Shown: piece after piece, positions 39,048-50,300 of the stretch
Position numbering within the stretch: position 1 is the first letter of the stretch
Layout of the letters: every line of letters starts with the position of its first letter
NCBI GenBank assembly: GCA_036277115.1
Contig: DASUNM010000024.1
Location: 1-64,000 of the forward strand
Source: Pyrinomonadaceae bacterium
GTDB lineage: Bacteria > Acidobacteriota > Blastocatellia > Pyrinomonadales > Pyrinomonadaceae
Length of the DNA: 64,000 bases
Reading direction: 5' to 3'
Program-made: the position numbers and the translations under genes
The notes under the pieces: model-generated
What the model saw: only the letters and a program-made list of their open reading frames with translations
The model's database searches: none
What the model was told of the DNA's origin: nothing

Positions 39048-39551
39048 ATGGCACAACCATACGTCGGTGAAATCAGAATGTTTGCGGGCAACTTCGCCCC
39101 GGCCGGCTGGATGTTTTGCGAAGGCCAACTGCTGCCCATCTCTGAGAACGAAACGTTGTTCCAGTTAATCGGTACGACCTACGGCGGCGACGGCGAGTCA
39201 ACGTTTGCTTTGCCCGATTTGCGCGGCCGAATCCCGATCCATCAGGGGAATGGTTTTATCCTGGCCGAGACAGGCGGGGCTGAGGAGATTACCCTCACCG
39301 TCAATCAAATACCGGCGCATTCACATTCGCTGCTCGGCACGACCAGTATCTCTAACGATGCGAATCCGGGTAACAATGTCACGGCCCAGACCAACACTTT
39401 CGACATGTATCAAAGCACTGCGGGAGGCTCGCCGATGGCGCCGCAGTCGGTTGGTCCCGTTGGTGGCAGTCAGCCGCACACTAATTTTCAGCCGTACTTG
39501 TGTGTTGACTTCATCATTTCGCTGTTCGGGATTTTCCCGTCGCCAACATGA
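39048..39551 (+). CDS. Phage tail-collar domain protein 2
   Basis: This 167-residue homologue of the preceding gene carries GWMFCEGQLLPISENETLFQ, GTTYGGDGESTFALPDLRGR, QIPAHSHSLLG and NFQPYLCVDFIISLFGIFPS. The start at 39048 follows AAAGGAGAAC. The core is conserved, while the region between the His motif and the C-terminal strand differs strongly among the three copies, as expected if that part contacts different ligands. Confidence 0.88.
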   Translation: MAQPYVGEIRMFAGNFAPAGWMFCEGQLLPISENETLFQLIGTTYGGDGESTFALPDLRGRIPIHQGNGFILAETGGAEEITLTVNQIPAHSHSLLGTTSISNDANPGNNVTAQTNTFDMYQSTAGGSPMAPQSVGPVGGSQPHTNFQPYLCVDFIISLFGIFPSPT

Positions 39552-39613
39552 TTTTTTGATGAGGCAGGCGTGCAGAGTCATTCTACAGTTCGTGCAGATT
39601 AAGGAGACTTGTC

Positions 39614-40138
39614 ATGGCAGATCCTTTTGTAGCAGAAATCAGAATCTTTCCCTTTAACTTCGCGCCCAAAGGCTGGGCTTGGTGCGATGGGCAATTGTTG
39701 CCGCTCTCACAGAACACCGCGCTTTTTTCGTTGCTCGGCACAACCTACGGCGGGAACGGTAAGTCCAATTTTGCCCTTCCGGATTTGCAGGGTCGCGCGC
39801 CGATGCATCCCGGACAGGGACCAGGACTCTCGCTGCACGACCTGGGGGAGACTGGGGGCAGCGAGACCGTGACGTTGCTTGAGTCTGAGATACCTGCGCA
39901 CACGCATGCGATCAATGCCCAAGCTCCGGTCGGGGATACAAATTTGCCGGGAGGCAACGTTTTTGCGCGGACGGTGGGCGCAACGCCTTACCTGCCGCCC
40001 GCCGGCGCGCCCTTGATCTCGATGGCGCCTAATGCGCTGGCGCCGGCCGGTGGCGATCAGCCACACAACAATTTGCAGCCCTACCTGACTTTCTATTTTT
40101 GCATCGCGTTGCAAGGAGTATTTCCACCGCGAGGATAG
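39614..40138 (+). CDS. Phage tail-collar domain protein 3
   Basis: This third homologue, 174 residues, carries GWAWCDGQLLPLSQNTALFS, GTTYGGNGKSNFALPDLQGR, SEIPAHTHAIN and NLQPYLTFYFCIALQGVFPP. The ATG follows AAGGAGACTTGTC. It is slightly longer than copies 1 and 2 because of a Gly/Pro-rich loop after DLRGR (MHPGQGPGLSLHDLGETGGS). A strong terminator follows at 40185-40224, so the three genes probably share one transcript. Confidence 0.88.
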   Translation: MADPFVAEIRIFPFNFAPKGWAWCDGQLLPLSQNTALFSLLGTTYGGNGKSNFALPDLQGRAPMHPGQGPGLSLHDLGETGGSETVTLLESEIPAHTHAINAQAPVGDTNLPGGNVFARTVGATPYLPPAGAPLISMAPNALAPAGGDQPHNNLQPYLTFYFCIALQGVFPPRG

Positions 40139-40184
40139 ACCAGCGGTAGCAGACGGCAGAAAGCAGTAGGGAGCAAAGAAAAAT

Positions 40185-40224
40185 CCGTCGGTGCGATCGA
40201 AAGATCGCCCGGCGGTTTTATTTT
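40185..40224 (+). terminator. Intrinsic terminator after the tail-collar genes
   Basis: The stem CCGTCGG plus GCGATC, with one bulged T and a GAAA tetraloop, pairs with GATCGC and CCGGCGG (40185-40215), followed by TTTTATTTT. It is a textbook rho-independent terminator with a GNRA loop. Confidence 0.88.
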
Positions 40225-40301
40225 GGAGTGCGCTGACTTGTCAGCGCTATCGGCACCAAAAGCGGGGACCCCGCGAAAGCGGGGACCAGTCGCCGCACTC
40301 C
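40225..40301. repeat. Nested palindrome bounded by GGAGTGCG / CGCACTCC
   Basis: GGAGTGCG at 40225-40232 pairs with the CGCACTCC at the right end (about 40294-40301). Inside lie GCGCTGACTTGTCAGCGC and GCGGGGACCCCGC with GCGGGGACC. It is a dispersed-type palindrome between the terminator and the lipoprotein gene. Confidence 0.65.
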
Positions 40302-40353
40302 ATAAACAACACGTCGGTGGTGCTGTTTTCCCGATCATGGCATCATACGAACC

Positions 40354-41064
40354 ATGAAATTACGGATTACTCACCTGCGATCGCAGGTGTTACTGACCTC
40401 GATCGCTTTGATTGCGATCTCGATTGCATGCTCCGCGTCGAAGTCAGCCGATTCACCTGCGGCTAATGCGGCCAACGTATCAATCAGTCAGCCGTTAACG
40501 TCTCCGAGCAGTTCAATCACTCAAGACAAACCGCCGTGTACGCTCACTCTTTCCGCAGCGCCAAGCGTGAACGGCATACGCCTCGGTATGACACCGGATG
40601 AAGTGCTGGCGTTGTTCCCCGGCAGCAAAGATGATCCTGCCGTAAGCGCGCGGCTATCGCGCCCGCCTAACCAATTCAACACTAACAGTTTGCTTGTCCG
40701 ACCGGAGAAGTACGAAACCAAGGCTGAGTTCGCCGGGATCAGTCAGATTACTTTCTCGCTGTTCGATGGACGCGTCTCAAAATTTTACGTTAGTTACAAT
40801 GGCCCAGAGTGGCCCCACGTCGACAAATTTGTAGAAAAGTTTGTGGAGGGGAAGAATCTTCCTGCTGTCGATCAGTGGGAAACGTACGCCGGTTTTGACA
40901 ACCAGAAAGCGCTCACTTGCGTTGATTTCTCAATTCGCGTGTTTAGCGGTGGCCCGGGCGGAAGCCTCAATCATATGGAGATGCAAGACCTGGAAGCCGA
41001 TAAAAAACTTAAAGAGCGCATGAAGAAGGCGCAAGAGCAAGCAAGTCCGACACCGGGAAACTAG
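40354..41064 (+). CDS. Probable lipoprotein, hypothetical
   Basis: This 236-residue protein has an N-terminal hydrophobic helix ending in a cysteine (LTSIALIAISIAC, residue 26) that may be lipidated, although the -3 residue is not ideal for a lipobox. A Ser/Pro-rich linker follows, then a globular domain beginning NGIRLGMTPDEVLALFPG, which resembles SmpA/OmlA-like small domains only in its G-M-T-xx-E-V start. Ends in a basic helix and Pro-rich tail. Function unknown; probably attached to a membrane in the periplasm. Confidence 0.65.
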   Translation: MKLRITHLRSQVLLTSIALIAISIACSASKSADSPAANAANVSISQPLTSPSSSITQDKPPCTLTLSAAPSVNGIRLGMTPDEVLALFPGSKDDPAVSARLSRPPNQFNTNSLLVRPEKYETKAEFAGISQITFSLFDGRVSKFYVSYNGPEWPHVDKFVEKFVEGKNLPAVDQWETYAGFDNQKALTCVDFSIRVFSGGPGGSLNHMEMQDLEADKKLKERMKKAQEQASPTPGN

Positions 41065-41065
41065 T

Positions 41066-41120
41066 AGGCGCGAGCAGTGAGCAGTGAGCAGAAGGCAGTA
41101 AGCAGTAAGCAGTAAGCCGT
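41066..41120. repeat. Short tandem AGCAGTGAGCAGT repeats
   Basis: GAGCAGTGAGCAGTGAGCAG continues into GCAGTAAGCAGTAAGCAGT. This is the same type as 36641-36690 and 59996-60030. The following bases up to 41334 show no gene, only the ribosome binding site AGGAG of the giant gene. Confidence 0.6.
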
Positions 41121-41334
41121 GGTCAACTATCGACCATCAGCGCGGTGAGTCTCCCACCAGGCAGATTTCCACCCTCAAGGGCAAATTGGCCCACCGCACC
41201 CGTCAACAGACTTATTAGCAAACTTTTCGACTATGTTATTGACCAAATGATTAGCTTGTAATACTCTTGCGATTCGGATTTTCCCGATTCGTTTGCCTGC
41301 CATATTACCTTTTTGCCACCAGGAGTTAAATCCA

Positions 41335-44300
41335 ATGACGCAACCGTCCCTTCCGACCAGAAATAGCGGTCTCAGAGTATTCAACGCTGCCCTACTTTCG
41401 GCGCTCTTGATCATGATGCCGTTTGTGCAGCTAGCGGCCGCTTCGCGACGCGAGTCAGCACCAAATAGCCGGGGGCCGGAAACTGCTCGGCAGGCAACAG
41501 ACAATCGCGAACAGACGGCGGCGGCGCCGGAAAATGTCTTCGCCAATGCCCCGGTTCCGAAACCCGCGCCGGAAGCGCCAGCGCTCGCGCCAGTGATTGT
41601 CGCGACCAAGGATGACGGACTGGCAACGGCAACCACAGTCGCGCCGGGCGGAACGATCAATTACTCGGTCAATATCAAGAACAACGGAACAGTGAGCCCC
41701 ACGGACGATGCGACCGGGGTCACGTTCACCGACATTATCGACGCGCATACGACCCTCGTAGTCGGTTCGGCCGTCGCCGCTGTTAGTGACAGGTACAACG
41801 CGATCGGGAACGTACGGCTTTCAATTCCTGATGGCTCAACCGACTTGCTCGCTAACGACATCGATCCTGACACCGGGAACAACTCGGGGATGACGGTTAC
41901 CGCTGAGACCAAATCCAGCACCCAGTGTACTGGTGGTTGCACTAACAACGTCACCATTGCTGCTGACGGCAGCTTTACCTACGACCCGCCCGTCGGCTTC
42001 TCGGGAACGGACACGTTCACTTACACCGCGCATTCAACTGTAGGCCCCGGAACGGCGACTGAAACCGTAACGATCACGGTCGCTAACGAGATCTGGTTCA
42101 TCAACAACAATGCGGGAGCTTGTCCCGGCGCGCCGTGCGACGGACGTTTGTCCCATCCGTTCGTATCACTCGCAGCTTTCACTGCGGCGAACCTGGGTGG
42201 AGCGGGACAGCCCGGAGACAACGACTGGATTTTCATCTATGAGAGTGCGACGGACTATGCGGGTCCGGCTACTCTCCGCCTCGGTCAGAAGTTCATCGGG
42301 CAGGATGCGACGGCGAGCCTGGCGACGTTGACTGGCTTCCCTGCGGCGAGCGGCACGGATCAGCTGCCGGTAATGAATTCCGGCAACGGCGTCTTCGTCA
42401 ATATTACTGGAGCAAACGTCAACGGGATCAACCTGAATTCGGGTAACACACTGCGCGGTTTTAGGGTTGGTAATGTCGGTACCGGAACCAAAATCTCCGG
42501 ATCGAGTTTCGGCACACTAGTGGTAGGCAACAGTGGTTCGCCGGACGTATTGCTGCATGGTACAGGGCAAGCTCTAAGTCTGACGACGGGCGTGCTCTCA
42601 AACACCGGCGGGTTCATAAGTGTCACCTCAACATCGAGCGCCACCCAGGGCATTAGTCTGTCCGGCGTCACCGATTCAGACGGCGCAGGAGCCGGCTCGT
42701 TCTCGTTCGGATCCACCACGGTTTCAGGCAGCACAACTCAGGGCATTCTCATCGGCACTACGCCGGCTGATCTCAACTTCGGTGCTACCTCCGTCACGGG
42801 AGGAACAAATGGCGTTTCGTTCCAGAACAATTCGGGAGGTACCCGGACGTTTGGAACACTGGGAATCTCAGGAAGCGCCAACGAAGCTTTCCTGCACGGG
42901 GCCGGAGGCGGCAACGTAACGGTCACGGGCGCGGCGACTTTAAGCAGCGCTGGCAGCGCTATTAGTGTCAGCGCCCCCGCGGCCACGAATGCTATCAATT
43001 TTCAGGCTGCGACCAGTGCTACGTCCACAGGCGCAGGCGCTACCGCAGTAAATTGGGTCGCCGCGGCAAACGCGAGCATGACGTTTAATTCGTTAAGCAT
43101 CACACGAAATAACGGCACAGCCTTGAATGCCAGCGGTAACGGAACCATCAACGTTACGACCGCGACCGGCTCTATCACCAATACGACCGCGGGCGGCCCA
43201 GCGATTATCGCGGCCAACATCGCGCTCAACGCGAACTTTTCGCAGATCAATTCAACGGCGGGCGCCAATGGAGTCAGTTTGACCACTGTAACGGGTACGT
43301 CAAATCTCGGAGGCGGTCAGCTTACTGGAACTAGCGGGGGCTCGACCTTCCAGATTAACGGTGGCAGCATTTCGGTTACTTACAGCGGCAACATCACCCA
43401 GGCCGCCGCCGCGCCAATGGTGACGATCTCGGGCGGTCACTCGAGTACCGGTCCAGTTACCTTTAGCGGCACGCTCAACGCGTCGCTTGGTCAAGGCCTC
43501 CAATTCAACAACGCCAACAGCACCGGCGGCGGCGGGGGCGGCTACAACTTCACGGGCACGACCACGCTTGCCGGCGGCGACGCAGGAATCGACATCCTGA
43601 ATCTTTCGGCAGGAAGCTTCAACTTCGGAACCGGTACAACAATCACGAGCCCCACCGCCGGCCCTGCGTTCAACGTCGGTACTACGCCGGGCAATCCTAC
43701 AGTTACTTATAGCGGTTCGATAACCCAAAACAATGCGCAGCGAGTTATCAATATCGATGGGACTACGGGCAACACGATCACCTTTCAAACCGGAACGATC
43801 ACGGGCGGCGCATCGAGCACGGGCATCAACATCAACAACGCTAACGGCAATGTTACGTTTTCGAATGGCATGATTCTCGGCACGAGTGGCTCGAGGATGA
43901 CTAATCAGGCGCTAACGATTGCTAACGGAACAGGCACTTACAACCTGGGCGCAGTCAGCATTTTCACAAACGGCGCCCCAGGCATTGTCGCCACCGGCGC
44001 CGATGGCACAATCAACAACACGTCAGGCACTGTCGACACCACCAATAACCGCGCCATTAACATAGACGGTCCCGGCGGACTGACAACGCTTGGGATGACG
44101 CTTACCACGGTGAATTCGAGCGCCGGTACAAATGGAATTGCGATTCTGGATACGAACGGTAGCTTCACCTTGGCGGGCACAGTAACCGGTTCTGACCGGT
44201 GCGGCGGTTTGGTTACCGTCAACGCCGTCGGCACACCGGCCACAGTCACAGCACCCGTCATCGCCGAGTGCACGGGCGGCACAATTCAAACCTCAACGGG

Positions 44301-47300
44301 GGCAGGGGTTCTGATTAACAACGCGACGAACATTTCGCTTTCCCGTCTCCGAATTCTCAATCCGGCCACCGATGGCCTGGACATCAATACAATCAGTGGG
44401 TTCACATTAAATAAGTCATATATTAGCGACAGTGCCGGCGCAGCTGGAGACAAGGGTGTTGACATCAACTTCGCCTCTGGCACCGCTGTAAATGGCACGA
44501 TCAGCTTTACCAACTCATTTATCGGACCGACTCCGCACGACAACTTCGGCGCCACGATCAGCAGCGGCACGTCCACCTGGAACGTAACCGGGGTCGTTTT
44601 TGATGACTCGCAGTTAAATAGTGGTTTTAATTTTGAGATCCGCGGCTCGTCGACCCTCAGCAGCTTCACCATGGACGGATGCGTCCTTCGGAATCAGTTC
44701 GCGGACGGCATGCAGATGCAGCCAAACGCGAGCGCGACTGCCACCATTACCGTGGCGAATATTCAGAACAACACTTTTCAGGACAATAATCTTGGTTTGG
44801 ATCTTAACCACGACGGTACCGCGAACGTCACTTACCGGGTCATCAATAATACGTTCAGGAACCACGAAAGCCACGCCATTAACTTCTTCAGTTCTGCAGT
44901 GCAGGCGCCCACGACCGGTGGAACTTTGAACGGAAGGTTCGAAGGTAACGCGATCGGCACTGCCGCGATTAACGACTCTGGTTCGCGCATCGGTAACGGT
45001 CTCCGCGTAAACATCAATGGCGGAGCCGACTCCACGGTGACCATTCACAACAACACCATTCGGCAAACGCCGAACGGGCGAGGCATGGAAATTATTTCGC
45101 GTAACGGCACCGGTGGACTCGACGCAACGCTTACCAACAACAACGTCGACATCAACTTTAGAGTCACGCCTGAGAACGCAGGATTCTCGCTGGCGGCGAT
45201 CTTCCTGCAGTCAAACTGTCTGGCGGTTTGCAACACACTGCGCGCCGACATCCGAGGAAATACCGTTCCGGCGGCTCCGCCGAATGGCGAGCTACAAAAT
45301 TTCCACATCACACTTTTAGAAACCGGGGCCTCGACACATCAATTAGTTGACAACTCGCCGGCTAGCGCCAACGCAACCACCGAGCTGACGGAGGCGCACA
45401 CTAACCCGGCACACAACAACACCGGGAGCGCGGGTGCCAGCGCAGGCGTTGCCCTAATCGCGGGACCAATCAGTACCGTGGCGATGTTCAAGCCGGCAAA
45501 CCTGAATCGAGGCTACGAAGTAGCTAAGATCGACTCGCCAACAACTGAAACATCGGTCGCGGCGCGGCTGGATGCAAGCAGCCTGGTTAGTTCAACGGTT
45601 ACTTCGCTTGGACGAATTGCCGAGGTTGCCGTTCCGGTTGCTATGGCGAAGCTTACGTCCGAATCTGCATCAGAAGTCAGAACTCAACATGCGGCCTCAG
45701 AGGGCAGCAGAGATCAGAGGTCAGAGGTTAGAACTCATCACGCGGCAAGTTCGAAGCTCGAAACTCGAAACACGACGCGTGACGAAGGAACGGGCCTTAG
45801 AGCCCACTATGCAACGCTCTCGAAACTCGCGACTCGAAACGCGACCGCGGCGCCTGCGCCGATGGCGGGCGAAACAGTCATGGCGAACATAGGCACGTTG
45901 CCCGCGGGCGGTAGTGTGACCATCACCTTCCAGGTCACGGTGGAGAATCCGCCGAACCTGACCCTGCTTAATCCGCCGCGGGTTGAGAACCAGGGCACAG
46001 TCTCCGGCAGCAACTTTGCGAGCGTGCTTACTGACGATCCGAACGTCGGCGGCGCAGCAGACAAGACAGCGACGCAGATTGATCTGTTCGATACCGACAC
46101 GAACCTGGTCTCGGATGTTAATCCGTCGAATGACGGTGATACGGTCACCTTCACGGCAACGGTAGTTGAGACACCGGCGCAAACACCTAATCCGACCGGA
46201 ACGGTGGACTTTATTGACACCTCCAACGGCAACGCGGTCATTTGTAACGACGTGGCGCTAAGCGGTGGCTCCGCGCCATGCGCGGTTTCCAATTTGTCGG
46301 CCGGCAGTACTCACAACATTGAGGCTGTCTATTCCGGCGACGGGAATTTCGAAGGCTCGACGTCAGCCCCGCTTGCGCAGGTGGTCAACGCGTGCGCCAT
46401 TAACCCGGTGGTCACTACGATTGCCGATACAAACGACGGCGTTTGCGACGCGAACTGCTCATTGCGTGAAGCGATCGCGACGGTTTGCAGTGCACCGAAC
46501 AACAACATCACCTTCAACATCGATCCAGGGACGGGCCCGCACACTATCACCCTAACGACAGGTGCGTTGGTGGCCGCCAAGAATGCCAACATCAGGAACA
46601 GTAGCGGTGAAAGCATCACCGTGAGCGGTGGCGGCACGAGTGGGGTGTTCGATATCAGCGCGGGCAAGACCGTAAGCATCATTGGTCTCAGTATTACCGG
46701 GGGCAGTGCCGCGAACGGCGCCGGTGTGCTCAACAACGGTACGCTGAGCATCGTCAACTCCACCATCTTTAGCAACACAGCGACTTCGGACGGTGGTGGT
46801 ATCCAAAACACCGCGACAGCCACTAGCCTGACGCTGATCAATACGACGGTCAGCAGCAACAACGCCAACGGCTTTGGTGGTGGCGTGGATGTGCTGGGTG
46901 GCACGGCGACGATCATCAACAGCACCATCACCGGCAACCACGGGGACAATGACGACACCACGCTTGGCGGCGCCGGTGGGGTACGCCAGCAGGGCGGGAC
47001 AGTCACGCTGCACAACACGATTGTGGCAGGCAACTTCAAGGGCAGCGGCACGACTACGCCCAACGATATAGAGGGCGTGGTCACGGGTTCCAACAACCTG
47101 GTTGGTGATGCCGCGACGTCCGGCGGCCTGACGCACGGCACAAACGGTAACATCGTGGGCAACGCAGGCGTTGGCACGATTGTTATCACGACCGTGCTCA
47201 ATACCATGCTCGCGACCAACGGCGGCCTAACGGCGACGCACGCCTTAGTGGCCAATGGCCCCGCAGTTGAGGCAGGCAGTAACGCCAACCTGCCGACGGA

Positions 47301-50300
47301 CACGTTCGACCTCGACGGCGATGCGAACGTTGCCGAAACTCTGCCGGTCGATCAGCGGGGCGTGGGTTATCCGCGCACGGCTGATTCGGCTGATGCGAAC
47401 ACGACCCAAACGGTGGACATCGGCGCATTCGAGCTGCATCCATCGGTGGAAGACATTACCGACAAGACGACGGCTGAAGACACGGCGGTGCCGCAGATCA
47501 CCTTCAATCTGGGTGATGGGACGGGCGCGTTAATCAGCACGGTGACGGCAACTTCCGGCAATACGACTCTCGTTCCGAACGCCAACATTTTGGTCGGCGG
47601 ATCGGGCTCAACGCGCACGCTGGATATCACGCCGGCGGCAGATGCCAATAGTCCGGCGGACGGGACGGCCACCATCACGGTGACCGTGACGGCGACGAAT
47701 GGCCGGACCGCGGTGGACACGTTTGTGGTGACGGTGACGGAGGTCAACGATGCGCCGGTCCCGACAAACGACACGGTTTCGGATGTCGCGGAAGACTCGG
47801 GCACGTATGTGATTCCGTTCGCGACCCTGCTCAGCAATGACACGAACAAGGGGGCGGCGAATGAAAGCGGTCAAACGCTGAACATCACCGCGGTGAGCAG
47901 TCCGACGGGTGGTGGGGTAGCCATCAACGGCACCAACGTGGAGTTCACGCCGACAGCGGATTACTCCGGCCCGGCCGGCTTTACTTACACGGTCACCGAT
48001 GACGGCACGACTAACCTCGTGTCAGATCCGAAGACCGGCAACGCCACCGTCAGCTTCAACGTGACGGCAGTCAACGATCCGCCGTCATTCACGATCGCGG
48101 CTGATCCACCGGCGGTTAATGAAGACGCCGGAGCGCAGACGGTCAACAGCTTTGCCACCAGCATCTCGGCTGGGCCGGGCGAAACGCAGACGTTGACCTT
48201 TAACATTACGCCGACGGGGACGACGGGCAATCTCTCGTTCGCGAGCGGCCCGGCAATCGATACGTCCACCGGCAATCTCACCTACACGACCAACGCCGAC
48301 ACTAACGGCACGGCGAGCTTCAGCGTGACCTTGAGTGACAACGGCGGTGGCACGGACACGTCCGCGCCGCAGACGTTCACGATAACGGTGAACGCGGTGG
48401 ACGATGCGCCGACCTTTACCCTCGCGGCAGGTCCGACAGTGGCCGAGGATGCCGGCGCGCAAAGCGTGCCCAGCTTCGCGAGCAACTTCCAACCTGGTCC
48501 GGCGACGGCGACTGACGAGAGCACCCAGACATTAGTCGGATACGCGTTGACGCAAACCGGCTCGACGGGCGGCCTCACGTTCAGCGGCACACCGGCCATC
48601 GACAATGCCGGCACGCTGACTTACACCGCGACCGGCAACACCTCCGGTACGGCGACGTTCGATGTGGTGGCTACGGACACGGGCAGCAATACGCCGCCCA
48701 ACGTCAATCAAAGCGCGCCGCAATCGTTCACGATTACGGTGAGCGCGGCGAACGACGCGCCGGTCAACACGGTGCCGGGCCCGCAGGGCACGGCGTCGAA
48801 CACGCCGCTAATCTTCTCGATCGGCAACGGCAACCAGATCTCGGTAGCCGATGCCGATGCGGGAACGAGCACGGTCCAGGTAACTCTGACGGCCACCAAC
48901 GGCACGTTGACCCTCAACGGCACCACCGGACTTAACTTCGGTTGCGGTGGTTGTGCGGGCGATGGCACGGCGGACGCGACGATGACCTTCCAGGGCACGC
49001 TGACCGACATCAACGCGGCGCTGAACGGGTTGACATACACTCCGAACGTGAGCTTCAGCGGTCCGGCTACGTTGACGATCACTTCCAACGACCTTGGCAA
49101 CACCGGCAGCGGTGGTGCGCTGAGCGACACTGATGTGGTCAACATTCAGGTGGCGACCGAGATCAGGATCAACGATGGAAGCTCGATTGAACCGGCGAGC
49201 CCGAACACGATCGACATGGTGTTCACGGTGAGCCTGAATTCCCCAGCGGTCGGCACCGTGTCGGTGAACTTCACTACGCAGGACGAACCGGCGGGAGTAG
49301 GTAAGGCCGTCGCCGGCACCTGCGGCAGCGGCGGAGACTACGTCGCGACTAACGGGACGGTGACCTTCACGGCCGGCCAGCAGGTTAAGGCGATTAACGT
49401 CCCAATCTGCTCGGATGCTGTGTCTGAGCCGGACGAGACCTTCAGGGTCCTGCTCTCCGGTGAAACGGGCGGCACGCTCATCGACGGCAACGCCACCGGT
49501 ACAATCAAGTCGGCGAATACGGCGGGTGCAGTTCTGATATCTGAGCTGCGCACGTCCGGACCGGGCGGCTCGGCCGACGACTTCGTGGAGATCTACAACA
49601 ACTCGAACTCGCCGCTGACGGTGGCCGCTACTGACTCGTCGGCGGGTTACGGCGTGTACAAGATGGGTGCGGACTGCAACGCCACACCTGTCCTCCTCGG
49701 CGTCATTCCGAATGGCACCATCATCCCGGCGCGTGGCCATTACCTGCTTGTCGGCTCGGCTTACACGCTGACCAACTATGGTGGGACAGGCGCTGCCGCC
49801 GGCAATCTCACGATGACGGCCGATATCGAGACTGACGCTAATGTCGGGTTGTTCTCGACTTCGGATTTGGCCGGCATCTCTTCAGCGAACCGGCTGGATG
49901 CGGTGGGCTTCGGTCTAAATACAGGCAATGTTTGCAACCTGTTGCGCGAAGCCGATACGCTACCGTCGGTTGCCGGCAATGCCACGACCGAGCACAGCTT
50001 CTTCCGTAAGATGTGCGACTGGCAACAGGGTCTGGGTTGCACGGTGCCCGGAGTTCCGAAGGACACCAACAACAACCTGGCTGACTTTTGGCTGGCGGAT
50101 ACGGCGGCGACCAACTTTGCTCCGGGTCAGCAGCGGCTGGGGGCTCCGGGACCGGAGAACATTGCGTCACCGATTCGCCGTGACAACGCAAACAATCCGG
50201 GTACCGGCGGCATTGACGTGTTCCGGCTGGATGGCACGGTCGGCACCGCGGCGGAACCAAACCGGACCCGCAACGGCTCGGCTCCGGAAGGCACCTTCGG

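Noticed and set aside
38532..40138. Prophage
   Set aside because: Collar proteins alone do not make a prophage; no capsid, portal, terminase, tape-measure or integrase genes are seen on either side.
46329..47303. Minus-strand 324-codon frame and other antisense frames inside the giant gene
   Set aside because: The frame mirrors the repetitive Gly/Asn/Thr coding pattern of the plus strand and has no start context or recognisable domain.
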